Assembly (NCBI GenBank): GCA_013821425.1 | Contig: JACDGV010000001.1 | Span: 1 to 64,000 of the forward strand | DNA length: 64,000 nt | From: Nitrosospira sp. | Lineage (GTDB): Bacteria; Pseudomonadota; Gammaproteobacteria; Burkholderiales; Nitrosomonadaceae | Direction of reading: 5' to 3' | In this document: positions 9,544 through 19,803 of the stretch, piece after piece | Position numbering within the stretch: position 1 is the first letter of the stretch | Layout: the number at the start of each line of letters is the position of its first letter | Made by a program: the position numbers and the translations under genes | Notes under the pieces: model-generated | What the model was told of the DNA's origin: nothing | The model's database searches: none | Seen by the model: only the letters and a program-made list of their open reading frames with translations

Positions 9544-10275
9544 ATGGATAAAATCCGCCTTTCCAGACTGATGTCCCAACAAGGGCTTTGCTCCCGCCGG
9601 GAAGCGGATAGTTTTATCGAACATGGATGGGTGTTCGTGGATGGTGAGCGCATCAGTGAACTGGGTACAAAGATACATCCCTCGCAAAAAATAGTGCTCG
9701 ATCATGCGGCGCGAGTGCGACAGCTTGAACAGGTAACGATTTTGCTCAACAAGCCGGTCGGGTACGTGTCGGGGCAGCCTGAACCGGGCTATCGTCCCGC
9801 GGTTAGCCTGATTAATAAGGAATCCCGCTTTTATCGCGATTCAGCATCGCAAGTTTTCCATCCTGCGCATTTAAAAGGTCTTGCGCCGGCGGGCCGGCTG
9901 GACATTGATTCGTGGGGACTCCTGGTACTCACGCAGGATGGCCGCATTGCCCGGCGATTGATTGGCGTCGGCGGTGGCGTCGAGAAGGAATACCTGGTGC
10001 GGGTGGAGGGAGCACTATCAGATCAGGGCTTAGCTCTCCTGAACCACGGTCTGAGCCTTGATGGTGAAGTATTAAAACGCGCGCAGGTAGTATGGCAGAA
10101 TAAAGACCAGCTTCGCTTTATCTTGCGTGAAGGCAAGAAACGGCAAATTCGCCGCATGTGCGAGCGTGTGGGGTTGAGAGTCACCGGGCTAAAGCGCGTC
10201 CGGATTGGCAACGTTAGACTGGGAGAACTGCCGCTGGGCAAATGGCGTTACTTGAAACAGGGTGAAGCGTTTTAA
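9544..10275 (+). CDS. rluF: 23S rRNA pseudouridine synthase, RluF-like
   Basis: This enzyme of the RsuA/RluB/RluE/RluF family converts specific uridines in rRNA to pseudouridine. An N-terminal S4 RNA-binding domain (about residues 3-60: [21 protein letters not shown]) precedes the catalytic domain. That domain contains [17 protein letters not shown], where the Asp of GRLD is the nucleophile, KEYLVRVEG, and [20 protein letters not shown]. The family is certain. Assignment to RluF rather than another member rests on overall resemblance ([20 protein letters not shown]) and is less certain. It is divergent from tRNA-Val and 38 bp before rfbB, so it may share transcription with the rhamnose genes without sharing their function. 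Confidence 0.88.
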   Translation: MDKIRLSRLMSQQGLCSRREADSFIEHGWVFVDGERISELGTKIHPSQKIVLDHAARVRQLEQVTILLNKPVGYVSGQPEPGYRPAVSLINKESRFYRDSASQVFHPAHLKGLAPAGRLDIDSWGLLVLTQDGRIARRLIGVGGGVEKEYLVRVEGALSDQGLALLNHGLSLDGEVLKRAQVVWQNKDQLRFILREGKKRQIRRMCERVGLRVTGLKRVRIGNVRLGELPLGKWRYLKQGEAF

Positions 10276-10313
10276 CCACGATAAATGGTTTTTCATAATT
10301 TCAAGGATAATGG

Positions 10314-11378
10314 ATGATCCTGGTGACGGGCGGGGCTGGATTCATCGGCGCAAATTTTGTGTTGGACTGGGTGACTCACTCCAGGGAAGCGCTAATCAAT
10401 CTCGATATCCTGAGTTATGCGGGAAACCTGGAAAGCCTGGCCCCACTGGGCGAAAATGAGCAGCATATCTTTGTCAGAGGCGACATAGGCGACCTCGCCC
10501 TTGTAAGTGAGTTACTTCAGCGTTACCAGCCTCGCGCCATTATAAATTTCGCTGCTGAAAGCCATGTCGACCGGTCCATTCACGCTCCGGAAGCATTTAT
10601 CCAAACGAATATCGTGGGTGCCTTCCGGTTACTTGAAGCGGCGCGGTCCTACTGGCACAGTTTGGATAGTCATGGGAAGCGGGGTTTCCGTTTTCTTCAC
10701 ATATCGACCGATGAGGTTTATGGCTCACTGTTGAAGGGCGATCCCCCCTTCACGGAAACCCATCGGTACCAGCCTAGCAGCCCCTACTCGGCGAGCAAGG
10801 CCTCTAGCGACCATCTGGTGCGTGCTTACCACCATACTTTTGGCTTGCCGGTGCTCACTACGAATTGTTCGAACAACTATGGACCATATCAGTTCCCCGA
10901 GAAACTCATCCCGCTCATCATCGTCAATGCCCTTGCTGGCAAGCCCTTGCCAGTGTATGGAGATGGACAGCAGATCCGCGACTGGCTATACGTAGGAGAC
11001 CATTGCAGCGCGATTACCCGGGCACTGGAAGCGGGCAGACCCGGGGAAACTTATAACATAGGCGGTTGGAACGAGAAACCCAACATCGATATCGTGTATT
11101 CCGTTTGCGACCTGCTTGATAAGCTAAGACCATTACCCGGCGGATCCTCGTACCGGAGTCTCATCACTTTCGTCACCGACCGCCCCGGCCACGACCGCCG
11201 CTACGCGATGGATGCGAGTAAAATTGAGCGGGAGCTTGGATGGAGACCCGCTGAGACCTTTGAGACAGGCATTTGCAAAACCGTTCAGTGGTACCTGGAT
11301 AATAGTGACTGGGTCGGCAATGTTCAATCGGGAGCCTATCTCACCTGGCTTGAGAAGAATTATCAAGGAAGAGCTTGA
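10314..11378 (+). CDS. rfbB: dTDP-glucose 4,6-dehydratase
   Basis: This is the second step of dTDP-L-rhamnose synthesis: it oxidises and dehydrates dTDP-glucose to dTDP-4-keto-6-deoxyglucose with bound NAD. It opens with the Rossmann motif [12 protein letters not shown] at residue 4. The catalytic Asp-Glu pair is in [10 protein letters not shown] and the Tyr/Lys pair in [28 protein letters not shown] and [13 protein letters not shown] are further family signatures. At 354 aa the length is normal. It is the first gene of an rfbBDAC operon, and its stop codon overlaps the start of rfbD by one base (TGATG). Confidence 0.97.
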   Translation: MILVTGGAGFIGANFVLDWVTHSREALINLDILSYAGNLESLAPLGENEQHIFVRGDIGDLALVSELLQRYQPRAIINFAAESHVDRSIHAPEAFIQTNIVGAFRLLEAARSYWHSLDSHGKRGFRFLHISTDEVYGSLLKGDPPFTETHRYQPSSPYSASKASSDHLVRAYHHTFGLPVLTTNCSNNYGPYQFPEKLIPLIIVNALAGKPLPVYGDGQQIRDWLYVGDHCSAITRALEAGRPGETYNIGGWNEKPNIDIVYSVCDLLDKLRPLPGGSSYRSLITFVTDRPGHDRRYAMDASKIERELGWRPAETFETGICKTVQWYLDNSDWVGNVQSGAYLTWLEKNYQGRA

Positions 11379-12289
11379 TGAGGATCTTGCTGTTCGGCCG
11401 AAGCGGACAGGTAGGATGGGAGTTACAGCGCAGTCTCGCGCCCCTGGGGGAGCTTGTGGCACTGGGCTCTGATAGCCGCAACGGATTTTGGGGCGATTTC
11501 GAGGATCCGGAACGTGTTGCTGAAACGGTTCGAGCGGTCCGTCCGGATGTGATTGTGAACGCTGCCGCTCATACAGCCGTGGACAAGGCGGAAAGCGAGC
11601 CGGACCGTGTCCGCATCATCAATACGCTTGTCCCCACTGTGCTGGCACGGGAGGCCCGAGCTCTTGGCGCCTGGCTGATTCATTATTCTACTGACTACGT
11701 ATTTGACGGGAGTGGAAGTAAACCATGGCGAGAAACTGATCCAACCGGGCCTTTAAACGTTTATGGCTTGACCAAGCTGGAAGCGGAGAAAGCGATTCTT
11801 GAGTCCGGTTGCCGTTGTCTCATCTTTCGAACCAGCTGGGTGTACGGCTCGCGCGGCGGAAATTTTGCAAAAACGATGCTGCGGCTTGGCAAGGAACGTG
11901 AGCACCTTACAGTCATCGACGATCAGATTGGCGCGCCCACGGGCGCCGATTTGATCGCGGACGTGACGGGCCACGCCATCCGCAAGGTAATGCGGCAGCA
12001 GACAGATGCGCTATCAGGTCTCTATCATCTCGTTGCTGTGGGAGAAACCTCATGGTACGGTTACGCGCATTTTGTGCTGAATTTCGCGCGTAACGCGGGA
12101 GTCAGACTTAAGGTCGTGCCCGAGGGCATTATTCCCGTATCAACCAGTGCATTTCCCTCGCCCGCCACACGGCCGAAAAACTCTCGCCTGGATACGCAAA
12201 AATTTAAAAGCACCTTCGATTTGAATTTGCCGCCATGGCAAACCGGCGTGGCTCGCATGCTCACTGAAATTATCGGGAAACCTTTATGA
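11378..12289 (+). CDS. rfbD: dTDP-4-dehydrorhamnose reductase
   Basis: This is the last step of dTDP-L-rhamnose synthesis, the NAD(P)H reduction of dTDP-4-dehydrorhamnose. Its motifs are [13 protein letters not shown] (nucleotide binding), [24 protein letters not shown] and the catalytic YGLTKLEAE. At 303 aa the length is normal. The ATG at 11378 overlaps the rfbB stop. A TTG one codon earlier would add a single residue and is less likely. It overlaps rfbA by four bases (ATGA), which points to translational coupling. Confidence 0.96.
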   Translation: MRILLFGRSGQVGWELQRSLAPLGELVALGSDSRNGFWGDFEDPERVAETVRAVRPDVIVNAAAHTAVDKAESEPDRVRIINTLVPTVLAREARALGAWLIHYSTDYVFDGSGSKPWRETDPTGPLNVYGLTKLEAEKAILESGCRCLIFRTSWVYGSRGGNFAKTMLRLGKEREHLTVIDDQIGAPTGADLIADVTGHAIRKVMRQQTDALSGLYHLVAVGETSWYGYAHFVLNFARNAGVRLKVVPEGIIPVSTSAFPSPATRPKNSRLDTQKFKSTFDLNLPPWQTGVARMLTEIIGKPL

Positions 12290-13173
12290 CCCAGCGCAAA
12301 GGCATTATTCTTGCCGGCGGTTCCGGCACCCGGCTCTATCCGGTGACAAAAGCAGTTTCGAAGCAATTGCTGCCTATTTACGACAAGCCCATGATTTACT
12401 ACCCGTTAAGCACACTCATGCTGGCGGATATCCGGGATATTCTCATCATCTCCACGCCGCAGGACACGCCGCGTTTTGAGCAGCTGTTGGGTAATGGAAG
12501 CGATTGGGGCCTAAACCTCCAATACGCCGTGCAACCTAGTCCTGATGGACTGGCTCACGCGTTTACGATTGGCAAGAATTTCATCGGGCAGGATTCAAGC
12601 GCCCTGGTGCTCGGCGATAACATTTTTTATGGACACGATCTGCATCTGCAGCTCCAGCGTGCCATGGTAAAGCGCGACGGCGCCACCATATTCGCCTATC
12701 ACGTACAAGACCCCCAGCGTTACGGCGTTGTCACTTTCCACTCCGATAATAGAGTCGCGACGCTGGAAGAAAAGCCTTCCCACCCAAAGAGCAACTATGC
12801 TGTCACTGGTTTGTACTTCTATGATAATCAGGTCATAGATATCGTCAGTGAACTCAAGCCCTCCGCCCGGGGCGAACTGGAAATTACCGATGTGAACCGC
12901 ATTTACCTGAAACAGGGCCAGCTCAATGTAGAAATACTGGGACGTGGTTATGCATGGCTGGATACGGGTACGCATGAAAGCTTGATGGAGGCCAGCAATT
13001 TTATTGAAACCATCGAACACCGCCAGGGTCTGAAAGTAGCATGCCCGGAAGAGATTGCGTATCGCCAGGGGTTTATCAGCATTGAGCAACTTGAGAAACT
13101 GGCCGCACCCCTGGATAAAAATGGCTACGGTCAATACCTGTTGCGCTTGATGAATGAGAAAATAACGGCATGA
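12286..13173 (+). CDS. rfbA: Glucose-1-phosphate thymidylyltransferase
   Basis: This is the first and usually feedback-controlled step of dTDP-L-rhamnose synthesis: glucose-1-phosphate and dTTP give dTDP-glucose. The signature [20 protein letters not shown] near residue 8 and [14 protein letters not shown] are those of RmlA. LGDNIFYG supplies a metal-binding Asp, and [20 protein letters not shown] and [11 protein letters not shown] follow. At 295 aa the length is normal. It overlaps both neighbouring rfb genes by four bases, consistent with one operon. Confidence 0.97.
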   Translation: MTQRKGIILAGGSGTRLYPVTKAVSKQLLPIYDKPMIYYPLSTLMLADIRDILIISTPQDTPRFEQLLGNGSDWGLNLQYAVQPSPDGLAHAFTIGKNFIGQDSSALVLGDNIFYGHDLHLQLQRAMVKRDGATIFAYHVQDPQRYGVVTFHSDNRVATLEEKPSHPKSNYAVTGLYFYDNQVIDIVSELKPSARGELEITDVNRIYLKQGQLNVEILGRGYAWLDTGTHESLMEASNFIETIEHRQGLKVACPEEIAYRQGFISIEQLEKLAAPLDKNGYGQYLLRLMNEKITA

Positions 13174-13721
13174 AGGCGCTCTCCACGCCTGTTCCAGACG
13201 TCCTTATCATCGAGCCCAAGGTCTTTGGCGATAGCCGGGGTTTTTTCTTCGAAAGTTTCAACCAGAAAAATTTTGCCCGTGCCACGGGCCTTGACGTACA
13301 CTTTGTGCAGGACAATCATAGCCGTTCCGCCCACGGAGTTTTGCGCGGCCTTCACTATCAGATCCGGCAACCTCAAGGCAAGCTGGTCCGTGTCGTGCGC
13401 GGAGCGGTATTTGATGTGGCGGTGGATATCCGCAAATCGTCGTCCACGTTTGGGCGCTGGGTCGGGGTGGAGCTAACTGAGGACAATTTCCGTCAGTTAT
13501 GGGTACCGCCAGGATTTGCTCATGGTTTCTACGTGCTGAGCGATAGCGCCGATTTTCTGTACAAGACGACAGATTATTATGTTCCCGAGTTTGAGCGCAG
13601 CATCCGATGGAATGATCGTGCTATCTCCATTTCGTGGCCAATTGGCGCTGACGTACCCCCCATCGTCTCGTCAAAAGATGCCAACGCGGGGAATTTGGCT
13701 GATGCCGAGCTGTTTGAATAA
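13170..13721 (+). CDS. rfbC: dTDP-4-dehydrorhamnose 3,5-epimerase
   Basis: This cupin-fold enzyme epimerises dTDP-4-keto-6-deoxyglucose at C3 and C5. It has the conserved [17 protein letters not shown], with the catalytic His near residue 62, and the substrate-binding [13 protein letters not shown] and [16 protein letters not shown]. At 183 aa the length is typical. It starts within the last codons of rfbA (ATGA overlap) and closes the rfbBDAC operon. The 150 bp downstream hold no clear terminator, so read-through into the desaturase gene is possible. Confidence 0.96.
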   Translation: MKALSTPVPDVLIIEPKVFGDSRGFFFESFNQKNFARATGLDVHFVQDNHSRSAHGVLRGLHYQIRQPQGKLVRVVRGAVFDVAVDIRKSSSTFGRWVGVELTEDNFRQLWVPPGFAHGFYVLSDSADFLYKTTDYYVPEFERSIRWNDRAISISWPIGADVPPIVSSKDANAGNLADAELFE

Positions 13722-13873
13722 TAAGCACCCAGCCTTTCGATCACAAAGCGATCGTAAAGCCTGCATAGGCAACAATCCAAACATCGCTCAGGTGTGATAC
13801 GTGACCGGGAGGAAGAATTGACCAGTTGTAAAAGCATGATAAAGCTGTCATTCAATCGAGGTTCACCCAGAAA

Positions 13874-14998
13874 ATGAATGGTCCGATAATTACCGAAAAA
13901 ATGATGGCGCCCGCTTCTTGGCGGGAGTTTCCCCTGCGTGAGGCACATCACCTTGTCCGCGACCTCCTTACGCCTAACCCCTGGATATACTGGTGTGACT
14001 TTCTCTTTCACATATCCCTGGGCTGGGCCGCTTTTCTGGCCATCTTGTCCATGCAGCCGTTTTCTGTCTGGCAACTTCCTGCCACTATCGTTGCCACGTT
14101 GGCCTTTTATCGCGCGGCCACTTTCATTCACGAACTGGCGCATCTGAAAAGGGGCACATTCAAGTTTTTCCGGCTGTTTTGGAACGTCATTTGCGGCATT
14201 CCGCTACTGATTCCTTCTTTTACTTATGACGGCGTTCACAGTGATCATCATAAACCGGACGTGTACGGTACCGCCGAGGATGGAGAATATATCCCCTTTG
14301 CAACCCTGAAACCTGCGGTGATGATCGGCTATGTGATTCTGTCATTTGTTTTACCCTTTTTCTTCATTATCCGTTTCCTGATTCTCACGCCACTATCTTA
14401 CCTCATTCCCCCGTTGCGTAAATTAGTCTGGGAGCGTGCCTCCTCCCTCACTATCGACATGAGTTATAAGCGTGCCGAGAACGCGATTCGTAACGATAAG
14501 CATTGGAGATTGCAGGAGTTCGCTGCTTTCGTATTCGTGACGGCGGTGGTTACATGCATTGCGCTGGGTGTTCTAACCTATAAGGCGCTTGTTCTCTGGT
14601 ATGTGATCGCCATGTTCATATTTTTTATAAACTCATTGCGTACGCTGAGCGCACATGCTTATCGGAACCCCGGGGACCGGCCAATGGAGTTTGCCGAGCA
14701 GTACCTCGACTCAATCAATGTTCCCGGCAACCTGTTTCTCACCGCTTTATGGGCCCCGGTCGGCTTGCGCTATCATGCCACGCACCACCTTTTCATGAGC
14801 TTGCCTTACCATAATCTCGGGGAGGCTCAACGCCGCCTGGTGAGTGGCTTGAGCGATAACACCCTTTATCTGAGCACCGTCCGCACCAGTATGTGGGATG
14901 CACTAAAACGCATCTGGGGTGAGGCTTCTGCGCGCCACAGGCACGCTGCTGTGCCCGCACCCAACGCTACTAAGGTTGCATCGGCTGGCCCAGATTAA
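13874..14998 (+). CDS. Membrane fatty acid desaturase family protein
   Basis: This predicted integral-membrane di-iron enzyme has the three histidine boxes of the family: FIHELAHLKRG near residue 88, YDGVHSDHHK near residue 120 and RYHATHHLF near residue 300. Hydrophobic segments lie between them (for example about 40-80 and 155-185). The family inserts double bonds into, or hydroxylates, acyl chains. The substrate cannot be told from sequence. Its position between the rhamnose operon and prsT suggests a link to envelope or lipid remodelling around the polysaccharide system, but it could simply be a neighbour. Confidence 0.85.
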   Translation: MNGPIITEKMMAPASWREFPLREAHHLVRDLLTPNPWIYWCDFLFHISLGWAAFLAILSMQPFSVWQLPATIVATLAFYRAATFIHELAHLKRGTFKFFRLFWNVICGIPLLIPSFTYDGVHSDHHKPDVYGTAEDGEYIPFATLKPAVMIGYVILSFVLPFFFIIRFLILTPLSYLIPPLRKLVWERASSLTIDMSYKRAENAIRNDKHWRLQEFAAFVFVTAVVTCIALGVLTYKALVLWYVIAMFIFFINSLRTLSAHAYRNPGDRPMEFAEQYLDSINVPGNLFLTALWAPVGLRYHATHHLFMSLPYHNLGEAQRRLVSGLSDNTLYLSTVRTSMWDALKRIWGEASARHRHAAVPAPNATKVASAGPD

Positions 14999-15149
14999 CC
15001 TGGAAGAAACGGCGGGCAGGCAACGAAACGCCTGATGAGACTATTTCCGTAATCCTTGAATGCCTGCATAGGCGCTTCCCGGATTTAAGGGAAAAACTGG
15101 CTGCTACGTCGCATTGCCGGCATTGGGCAGTTCCTTGTTCTGGCCAGGC

Positions 15150-17948
15150 TTACTGGATTTGTTTCAGTAATGCTTTTGCCTCATTGATTGTGGTGAAATT
15201 CCTTCCGCTGCTCAGCGATTTTTCAAGTTCTTTGCGCCCTCGAGCCTTATCCCCTGATTTGACCAGCCCGACGGCGAAGTGATAGCGGATTTCCTCCACC
15301 TCAGGCGCCAGGGAAACCGCCTTTTGTAGAAGCGGGAGACCGCGCCCGGTATTGCCTTGTTCTACCAATATCCATCCCAGCGTGTCCATTATCGCGGGGT
15401 TGTCCGGCGCCAGTTGATAGGCCTTTTCAGCGTATTCCTGGGCGAGGGGGTTTTTTTCCTGTTGGTAAGCAGTTGCAAGATTGTTTATCGCCGGTATATA
15501 GTTAGGGTCCTGTTGAAGGATAGACTGATATTGTTCTATGGCTGATTTCGTCTGCCCATCCGCTAGATAGACTTGAGCAAGATACATTCGGAGGGGTATG
15601 TTGGAGGGGGTCTCCTTTAGCCACTGAAGCAAGCGGGAGTTCGCTTCCTTACTTTTTCCCGCTTGACTGAGCGCTGCGTGCAGCTTCAACATTACCGGTT
15701 GAGTCTTGCTTGCGGCGAGTGCCTGTTCGTAAGCTTTTGTTGCAAGGGCGGGGTTACCTTGCTTCATTAGCAGATCACCTTCCGCTATGTGTCCCGCAGG
15801 TGATTTTGGATGCTGCTTCTGAATCTGGCGCGACATGGCGATGGCTTTTTCATCGTTGTCCTGGCGCGACTCAAGTGCTACCTGCGCCATCTGCGCCTCA
15901 AGGTAATCCGGTTTTATGGTCAGCGCTCTTCTCAACGCATCAGCCGCCGCTGAGAAGTTCTGTGCTGCAGCGTGAATAGACGCGATCCGGAAGTGAACAA
16001 CAGGAGAGTCTGGCCTGAGGGCGGCCAGCCTATTGTAGCTATCCAGCGCGGCGGACCTGTTGTTGTTGGCTAGTTGCGCCTGTGCGAGCAAATCCAGAAC
16101 CTCAGGGTTTCCGGGGTTCGCTCCCTGCAGCTTGTGGACAAGGGTAAGCGATTTCTGTGTTTCTCCTAAACGGAGGTAATGAGCTCCCAGAAGCATGGAA
16201 GCCTCAAGCACATCCGGGTTATTCTGTACGGCTCGCTCCAGCCATGCGGTCGCCTCTTTTGGCTGCCCCTGCCTCAAAGCGAGAGTCGATAGCGCGGCCA
16301 TGGCCTGGATATTTTTCTTGTCCCTTGCCAGAATGGCTTCGAAACGGTCCTTCGCAGCATCCGGCTTGTTTTCCCTCAAATCGATCTGTGCAAGGTTTGC
16401 CGCAGCGGGGAAGTACGTGGGCTGGATTGATAGTGCTTTTTCAAAACTCGATCGTGCATTGGGCACGTCATTTTTGCTAAGATAGATACCACCTTTGATA
16501 TTATGCACAACAGGGTTGTCCGGATGTTCCTTCTCAAGGACTTTCGCCGCCGAGAGCGCCTTTTCGGGTTCCTTGAGGCGGAGGTGGGTCATGACCAGCA
16601 GGATTCCTGCCTGGGTGGATGTGGGGTCCAATTTTGTCGCCAGTTCCAGCTCGGTCACTGCACGGGCGTTATCTCCCTGGCCCATCTTGCTCATGCTCAA
16701 GGCGGTGTGTAGCAGCGCGCTTTTAGGCACGATTTTGCTGGCCTTCTCAAAATATTCCGTAGCTTTGGCAAAATCCTTTGCCAGCATATAAGCTTCACCT
16801 GCCAGCGCATACAGCTGAGGATCTTCATTAGCAGGGTGCCTGAGGGCAGGACCAAGGACGTTGAGAACCTGCTGGGTATCACGGTTTTTCAGCAATACCG
16901 ACGCCAACAGCTTGCGTGCGTACAGATTCTGCGGGTCCTTCTCCAAATAGCTTTTCAAATGCTGTTCAGCTTGCGGCAAGGAACCCAGCCGAAGTTGCAC
17001 TGCTCCGGCGAGCAATAAACTGGGCATGTGCCCCGGAGATTTACTGAGCACCTGCTGCAGAGAGTCCCGCGCGGCCGCGTTATTATCCTGACTGAAATCG
17101 AGCAGGGCCTGGGAGTAAAAGACCATCAGATTACCAGGCGCAACTTTTCGGGCAGACTCAATATCCGCCTTGGCGGCCTCGATTTTACCCGTACTGATTT
17201 CGATGAAAGCCTTGTTGATATAAGCCTGGGTACTGTTCGGCCTTAATTTCCCGACCCGGTCATAGGCCTCTAGAGCCGCGTCAACTTTACCCTGAGCGCG
17301 TAGCAAGTCTCCTTTGAAGAGCCAAACGTCTGCATTCTCGGGGTTTGCCGTCACAGCTTGTTCCGTGTAATCCACTGCGGTGTCGAAATCCTGCCGGTAG
17401 AGCGAATACTGCGCTAGCCCGATCAACGCATCGGCGAAATCCGGCTTTTCCTCAAGCGCCTCCGTGAATAGCTCCTTCGCCTCCTCGACCTTGCCCAGCG
17501 CCAGTAAGGCGCGTCCCCTCAATGTTGAAATTTCCGCAGAACGCTTGTCTTCAGAAAGGCGTTTTGTTTCATCCAGCACTTGCTGAAATTGGCCCAGGCT
17601 AAGCAGCGTTTTCCCCAGATCGGGCAATACCTTGTCAGGGCTCATTCCCAGGGCCAGGGCTCTGCTGAGTTCCTTCTCGGCCGACTGCAGATCACCGGTT
17701 CTGTTATATATCGTACCTAGGAGGTAGCGGGTCTCAGGGTCATCCGGGTTCTTCTGCAAAGCGTTTTTAAGTTGGATGATGGCAGCATTATTATCCCCTT
17801 TTTCCTGATAGCGTTTCGCATCCGCCACCAGGGCTGCGGGGTCCTCCGGTTTACCGCAGCCGGATATTAAAACGCTGCCCAGTACGGAACAGACCACGAC
17901 AGCCGCGAGGTTTTTTTTGGTTGCAGTCGTTTTGCTCAAGTTATGCAT
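15150..17948 (-). CDS. prsT: PEP-CTERM system TPR-repeat lipoprotein PrsT
   Basis: This 932-residue protein begins with a lipoprotein signal peptide, with lipobox LISGC and the lipidated Cys at residue 31. The rest is almost wholly tetratricopeptide repeats, recognisable as repeated A-x4-A/G-x7-P units such as AIIQLKNALQKNPDDPETRY and AKELFTEALEEKPDFADALI. Its size, lipobox and repeat content match PrsT, a conserved partner of exosortase-A polysaccharide loci. It probably anchors in a membrane facing the periplasm and acts as a scaffold for export or assembly. An AGAGGA ribosome site precedes the ATG. It is divergent from tviB across a 556-bp region and has no visible co-transcribed partner. 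Confidence 0.92.
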   Translation of the reverse strand: MHNLSKTTATKKNLAAVVVCSVLGSVLISGCGKPEDPAALVADAKRYQEKGDNNAAIIQLKNALQKNPDDPETRYLLGTIYNRTGDLQSAEKELSRALALGMSPDKVLPDLGKTLLSLGQFQQVLDETKRLSEDKRSAEISTLRGRALLALGKVEEAKELFTEALEEKPDFADALIGLAQYSLYRQDFDTAVDYTEQAVTANPENADVWLFKGDLLRAQGKVDAALEAYDRVGKLRPNSTQAYINKAFIEISTGKIEAAKADIESARKVAPGNLMVFYSQALLDFSQDNNAAARDSLQQVLSKSPGHMPSLLLAGAVQLRLGSLPQAEQHLKSYLEKDPQNLYARKLLASVLLKNRDTQQVLNVLGPALRHPANEDPQLYALAGEAYMLAKDFAKATEYFEKASKIVPKSALLHTALSMSKMGQGDNARAVTELELATKLDPTSTQAGILLVMTHLRLKEPEKALSAAKVLEKEHPDNPVVHNIKGGIYLSKNDVPNARSSFEKALSIQPTYFPAAANLAQIDLRENKPDAAKDRFEAILARDKKNIQAMAALSTLALRQGQPKEATAWLERAVQNNPDVLEASMLLGAHYLRLGETQKSLTLVHKLQGANPGNPEVLDLLAQAQLANNNRSAALDSYNRLAALRPDSPVVHFRIASIHAAAQNFSAAADALRRALTIKPDYLEAQMAQVALESRQDNDEKAIAMSRQIQKQHPKSPAGHIAEGDLLMKQGNPALATKAYEQALAASKTQPVMLKLHAALSQAGKSKEANSRLLQWLKETPSNIPLRMYLAQVYLADGQTKSAIEQYQSILQQDPNYIPAINNLATAYQQEKNPLAQEYAEKAYQLAPDNPAIMDTLGWILVEQGNTGRGLPLLQKAVSLAPEVEEIRYHFAVGLVKSGDKARGRKELEKSLSSGRNFTTINEAKALLKQIQ

Positions 17949-18504
17949 GTGAATCCTCTTGTTTGCAGTAGCGGTTGCATTTATCTTTATTGCTTTTCAT
18001 GCGGTGATCGGGCCTCGATCCTCCATCAGAGTGCTCGCAGGATGCGGGTAAAAGCGCGCGAGCCCGGAAGATGAGAAAAACCTGGAGGCCCCATCATCCG
18101 CAATGTAGAAATATGGTCTATGAAGGGCAACCGCGTGCCCCGAATAATGTTCAACGTCGTCCTGACGTCCGCAGAGGTGGGAGGGGGCAGTAGCTGGGAT
18201 TGGATGGTACACTTTACTATAGCCATGACTCATCAGGATATCAAAAAGTTGCCGAGTATAAAAACAATCCTGCCGCCCGATTTGCTATTGTTCGCGGGTT
18301 CGCCGTTTCCATGTCCGCCCATAGCAGCGTTACCATCAACTCCTTGTTTTCGACCGCTCCTTGGGTCGGCTATTTCCCGGTATGATATGCTGGCGCGAAC
18401 CGTACCGGAACTGTCCTTTGGTACAGTGGTTTTTTTGGGAATCCAGGCCCATGATGCGGCTGCGCCGGATCAAGCGGCACGAATTCTAAATAGAGAGGAA
18501 AAGT
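17949..18504. other. Divergent promoter region between prsT and tviB, no gene
   Basis: The 556 bp between the two divergent start codons hold no credible coding frame. The region should carry both promoters. A short hairpin (ACTGT/ACAGT, near 18408-18425) is followed by a run of T at about 18430-18436 on the plus strand. It could be a weak attenuator before tviB, but its 5-bp stem is short. A GAGAGGAAAA ribosome site sits just before tviB. Confidence 0.5.
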
Positions 18505-19785
18505 ATGAGTGTAGTCGCCGTAGTTGGCTTAGGATATGTCGGGTTACCGCTCGCGGTTGAGTTCGGCAAGAAACGGCAGACCATAGGTTACGATCTTTCA
18601 AGGAGCAAGATCGAGAGCTATCAACAATGTACCGACCCGACTGGCGAAGTATCGCGTGAAGATCTGCAGGCCGCCAGCCAGCTCTTCGTGACCGACGATC
18701 CAGCGCAGTTGTTCCGCGCCGACTATATCGTAATTGCCGTCCCGACCCCGGTCGATCTCGCTCATCAGCCCGACTTCTCCCCCCTCATTGGCGCCAGCGA
18801 GGCGGTCGGAAAAAACATGAAGCCAGGGGCAACCGTTATTTATGAATCCACGGTTTATCCTGGCGCAACGGAGGAAATCTGCATCCCGGTACTTGAGAAA
18901 CATTCGGGCATGAAGTGGAAAGATGAATTCCACGTGGGCTTTTCTCCCGAACGGATTAACCCGGGGGATAAGCAGCATACACTTACTCGTATCCTGAAAG
19001 TTGTGTCGGGTGATGATCCGGAGACGTTGGAGAATATTGCCGCGCTTTACGAAAGCATAATTACCGCTGGCGTTCACCGTGCGACGAGCATCAAGGTCGC
19101 GGAAGCGGCCAAGGTGATCGAGAACACCCAGCGTGACCTGAATATCGCGCTGATGAACGAGTTGGCGATCATTTTCGACAAGTTGGGGATTGACACGCTT
19201 GAGGTTCTCCAAGCGGCCGGCACGAAGTGGAATTTTCTGCCATTTCGCCCAGGCCTGGTGGGGGGGCACTGTATTGGTGTCGACCCCTATTACCTTACAC
19301 ACAAGGCAGAGATGATCGGCTACATTCCCCAGGTTATCCTGGCTGGCCGCCGCATCAATGACAGCATGGCGAAGTTTATTGCGGAACAAACGATAAAACA
19401 CATCATCAACGCCAACATTAATGTCAGGGGCGCGCGAGTAAATGTTCTCGGGTTGGCGTTCAAGGAAAATTGCTCTGACCTGAGAAATTCAAAAGTCGCT
19501 GACCTGATCAGCGAGCTGAAGTCATACGGAATTGAGATTCATGTTCATGATCCGGTGGCCGATGCTGAAGAAGCTCGTCATGAATATGGTCTGGAACTCA
19601 AGTCGTGGGAAGACCTTCCCCGGGCAGATGCGATAATAGTCGCTGTCGCGCACCAGCAATTCACGGAAAGGCCTCTGAGCCACTTCCAGTCTAAAATGAC
19701 AGACGCGGGATGTTTTATCGACGTTAAATCTCAATTCGACGCAAAAGCCCTTCGCGAGGCGGGTTTGAACGTCTGGAGGCTTTGA
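18505..19785 (+). CDS. tviB: UDP-GlcNAc 6-dehydrogenase type nucleotide-sugar dehydrogenase (TviB/WbpA-like)
   Basis: The enzyme oxidises UDP-N-acetylhexosamine at C6 to the uronic acid in two NAD-dependent steps. The N-terminal Rossmann domain has VVGLGYVGLPLAVEFG at residues 4-19. The central region has YESTVYPGATEE and HVGFSPERINPGD. The catalytic Cys is in GGHCIGVDPYYLTHKAE near residue 256. The C-terminal UDP-binding domain includes NVLGLAFKENCSDLRNSK. The length of 426 aa and the pairing with a TviC-like epimerase favour UDP-GlcNAc as substrate, as in Vi antigen and WbpA/WbpO systems. A good GAGAGGA ribosome site precedes the ATG. tviC follows 18 bp later, so the two form an operon. Confidence 0.92.
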   Translation: MSVVAVVGLGYVGLPLAVEFGKKRQTIGYDLSRSKIESYQQCTDPTGEVSREDLQAASQLFVTDDPAQLFRADYIVIAVPTPVDLAHQPDFSPLIGASEAVGKNMKPGATVIYESTVYPGATEEICIPVLEKHSGMKWKDEFHVGFSPERINPGDKQHTLTRILKVVSGDDPETLENIAALYESIITAGVHRATSIKVAEAAKVIENTQRDLNIALMNELAIIFDKLGIDTLEVLQAAGTKWNFLPFRPGLVGGHCIGVDPYYLTHKAEMIGYIPQVILAGRRINDSMAKFIAEQTIKHIINANINVRGARVNVLGLAFKENCSDLRNSKVADLISELKSYGIEIHVHDPVADAEEARHEYGLELKSWEDLPRADAIIVAVAHQQFTERPLSHFQSKMTDAGCFIDVKSQFDAKALREAGLNVWRL

Positions 19786-19803
19786 CAAAAAGTTGGCCTA
19801 TAT

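Noticed and set aside
15357-17246. Many plus-strand frames across prsT
   Set aside because: They are antisense shadows of the TPR-coding strand.
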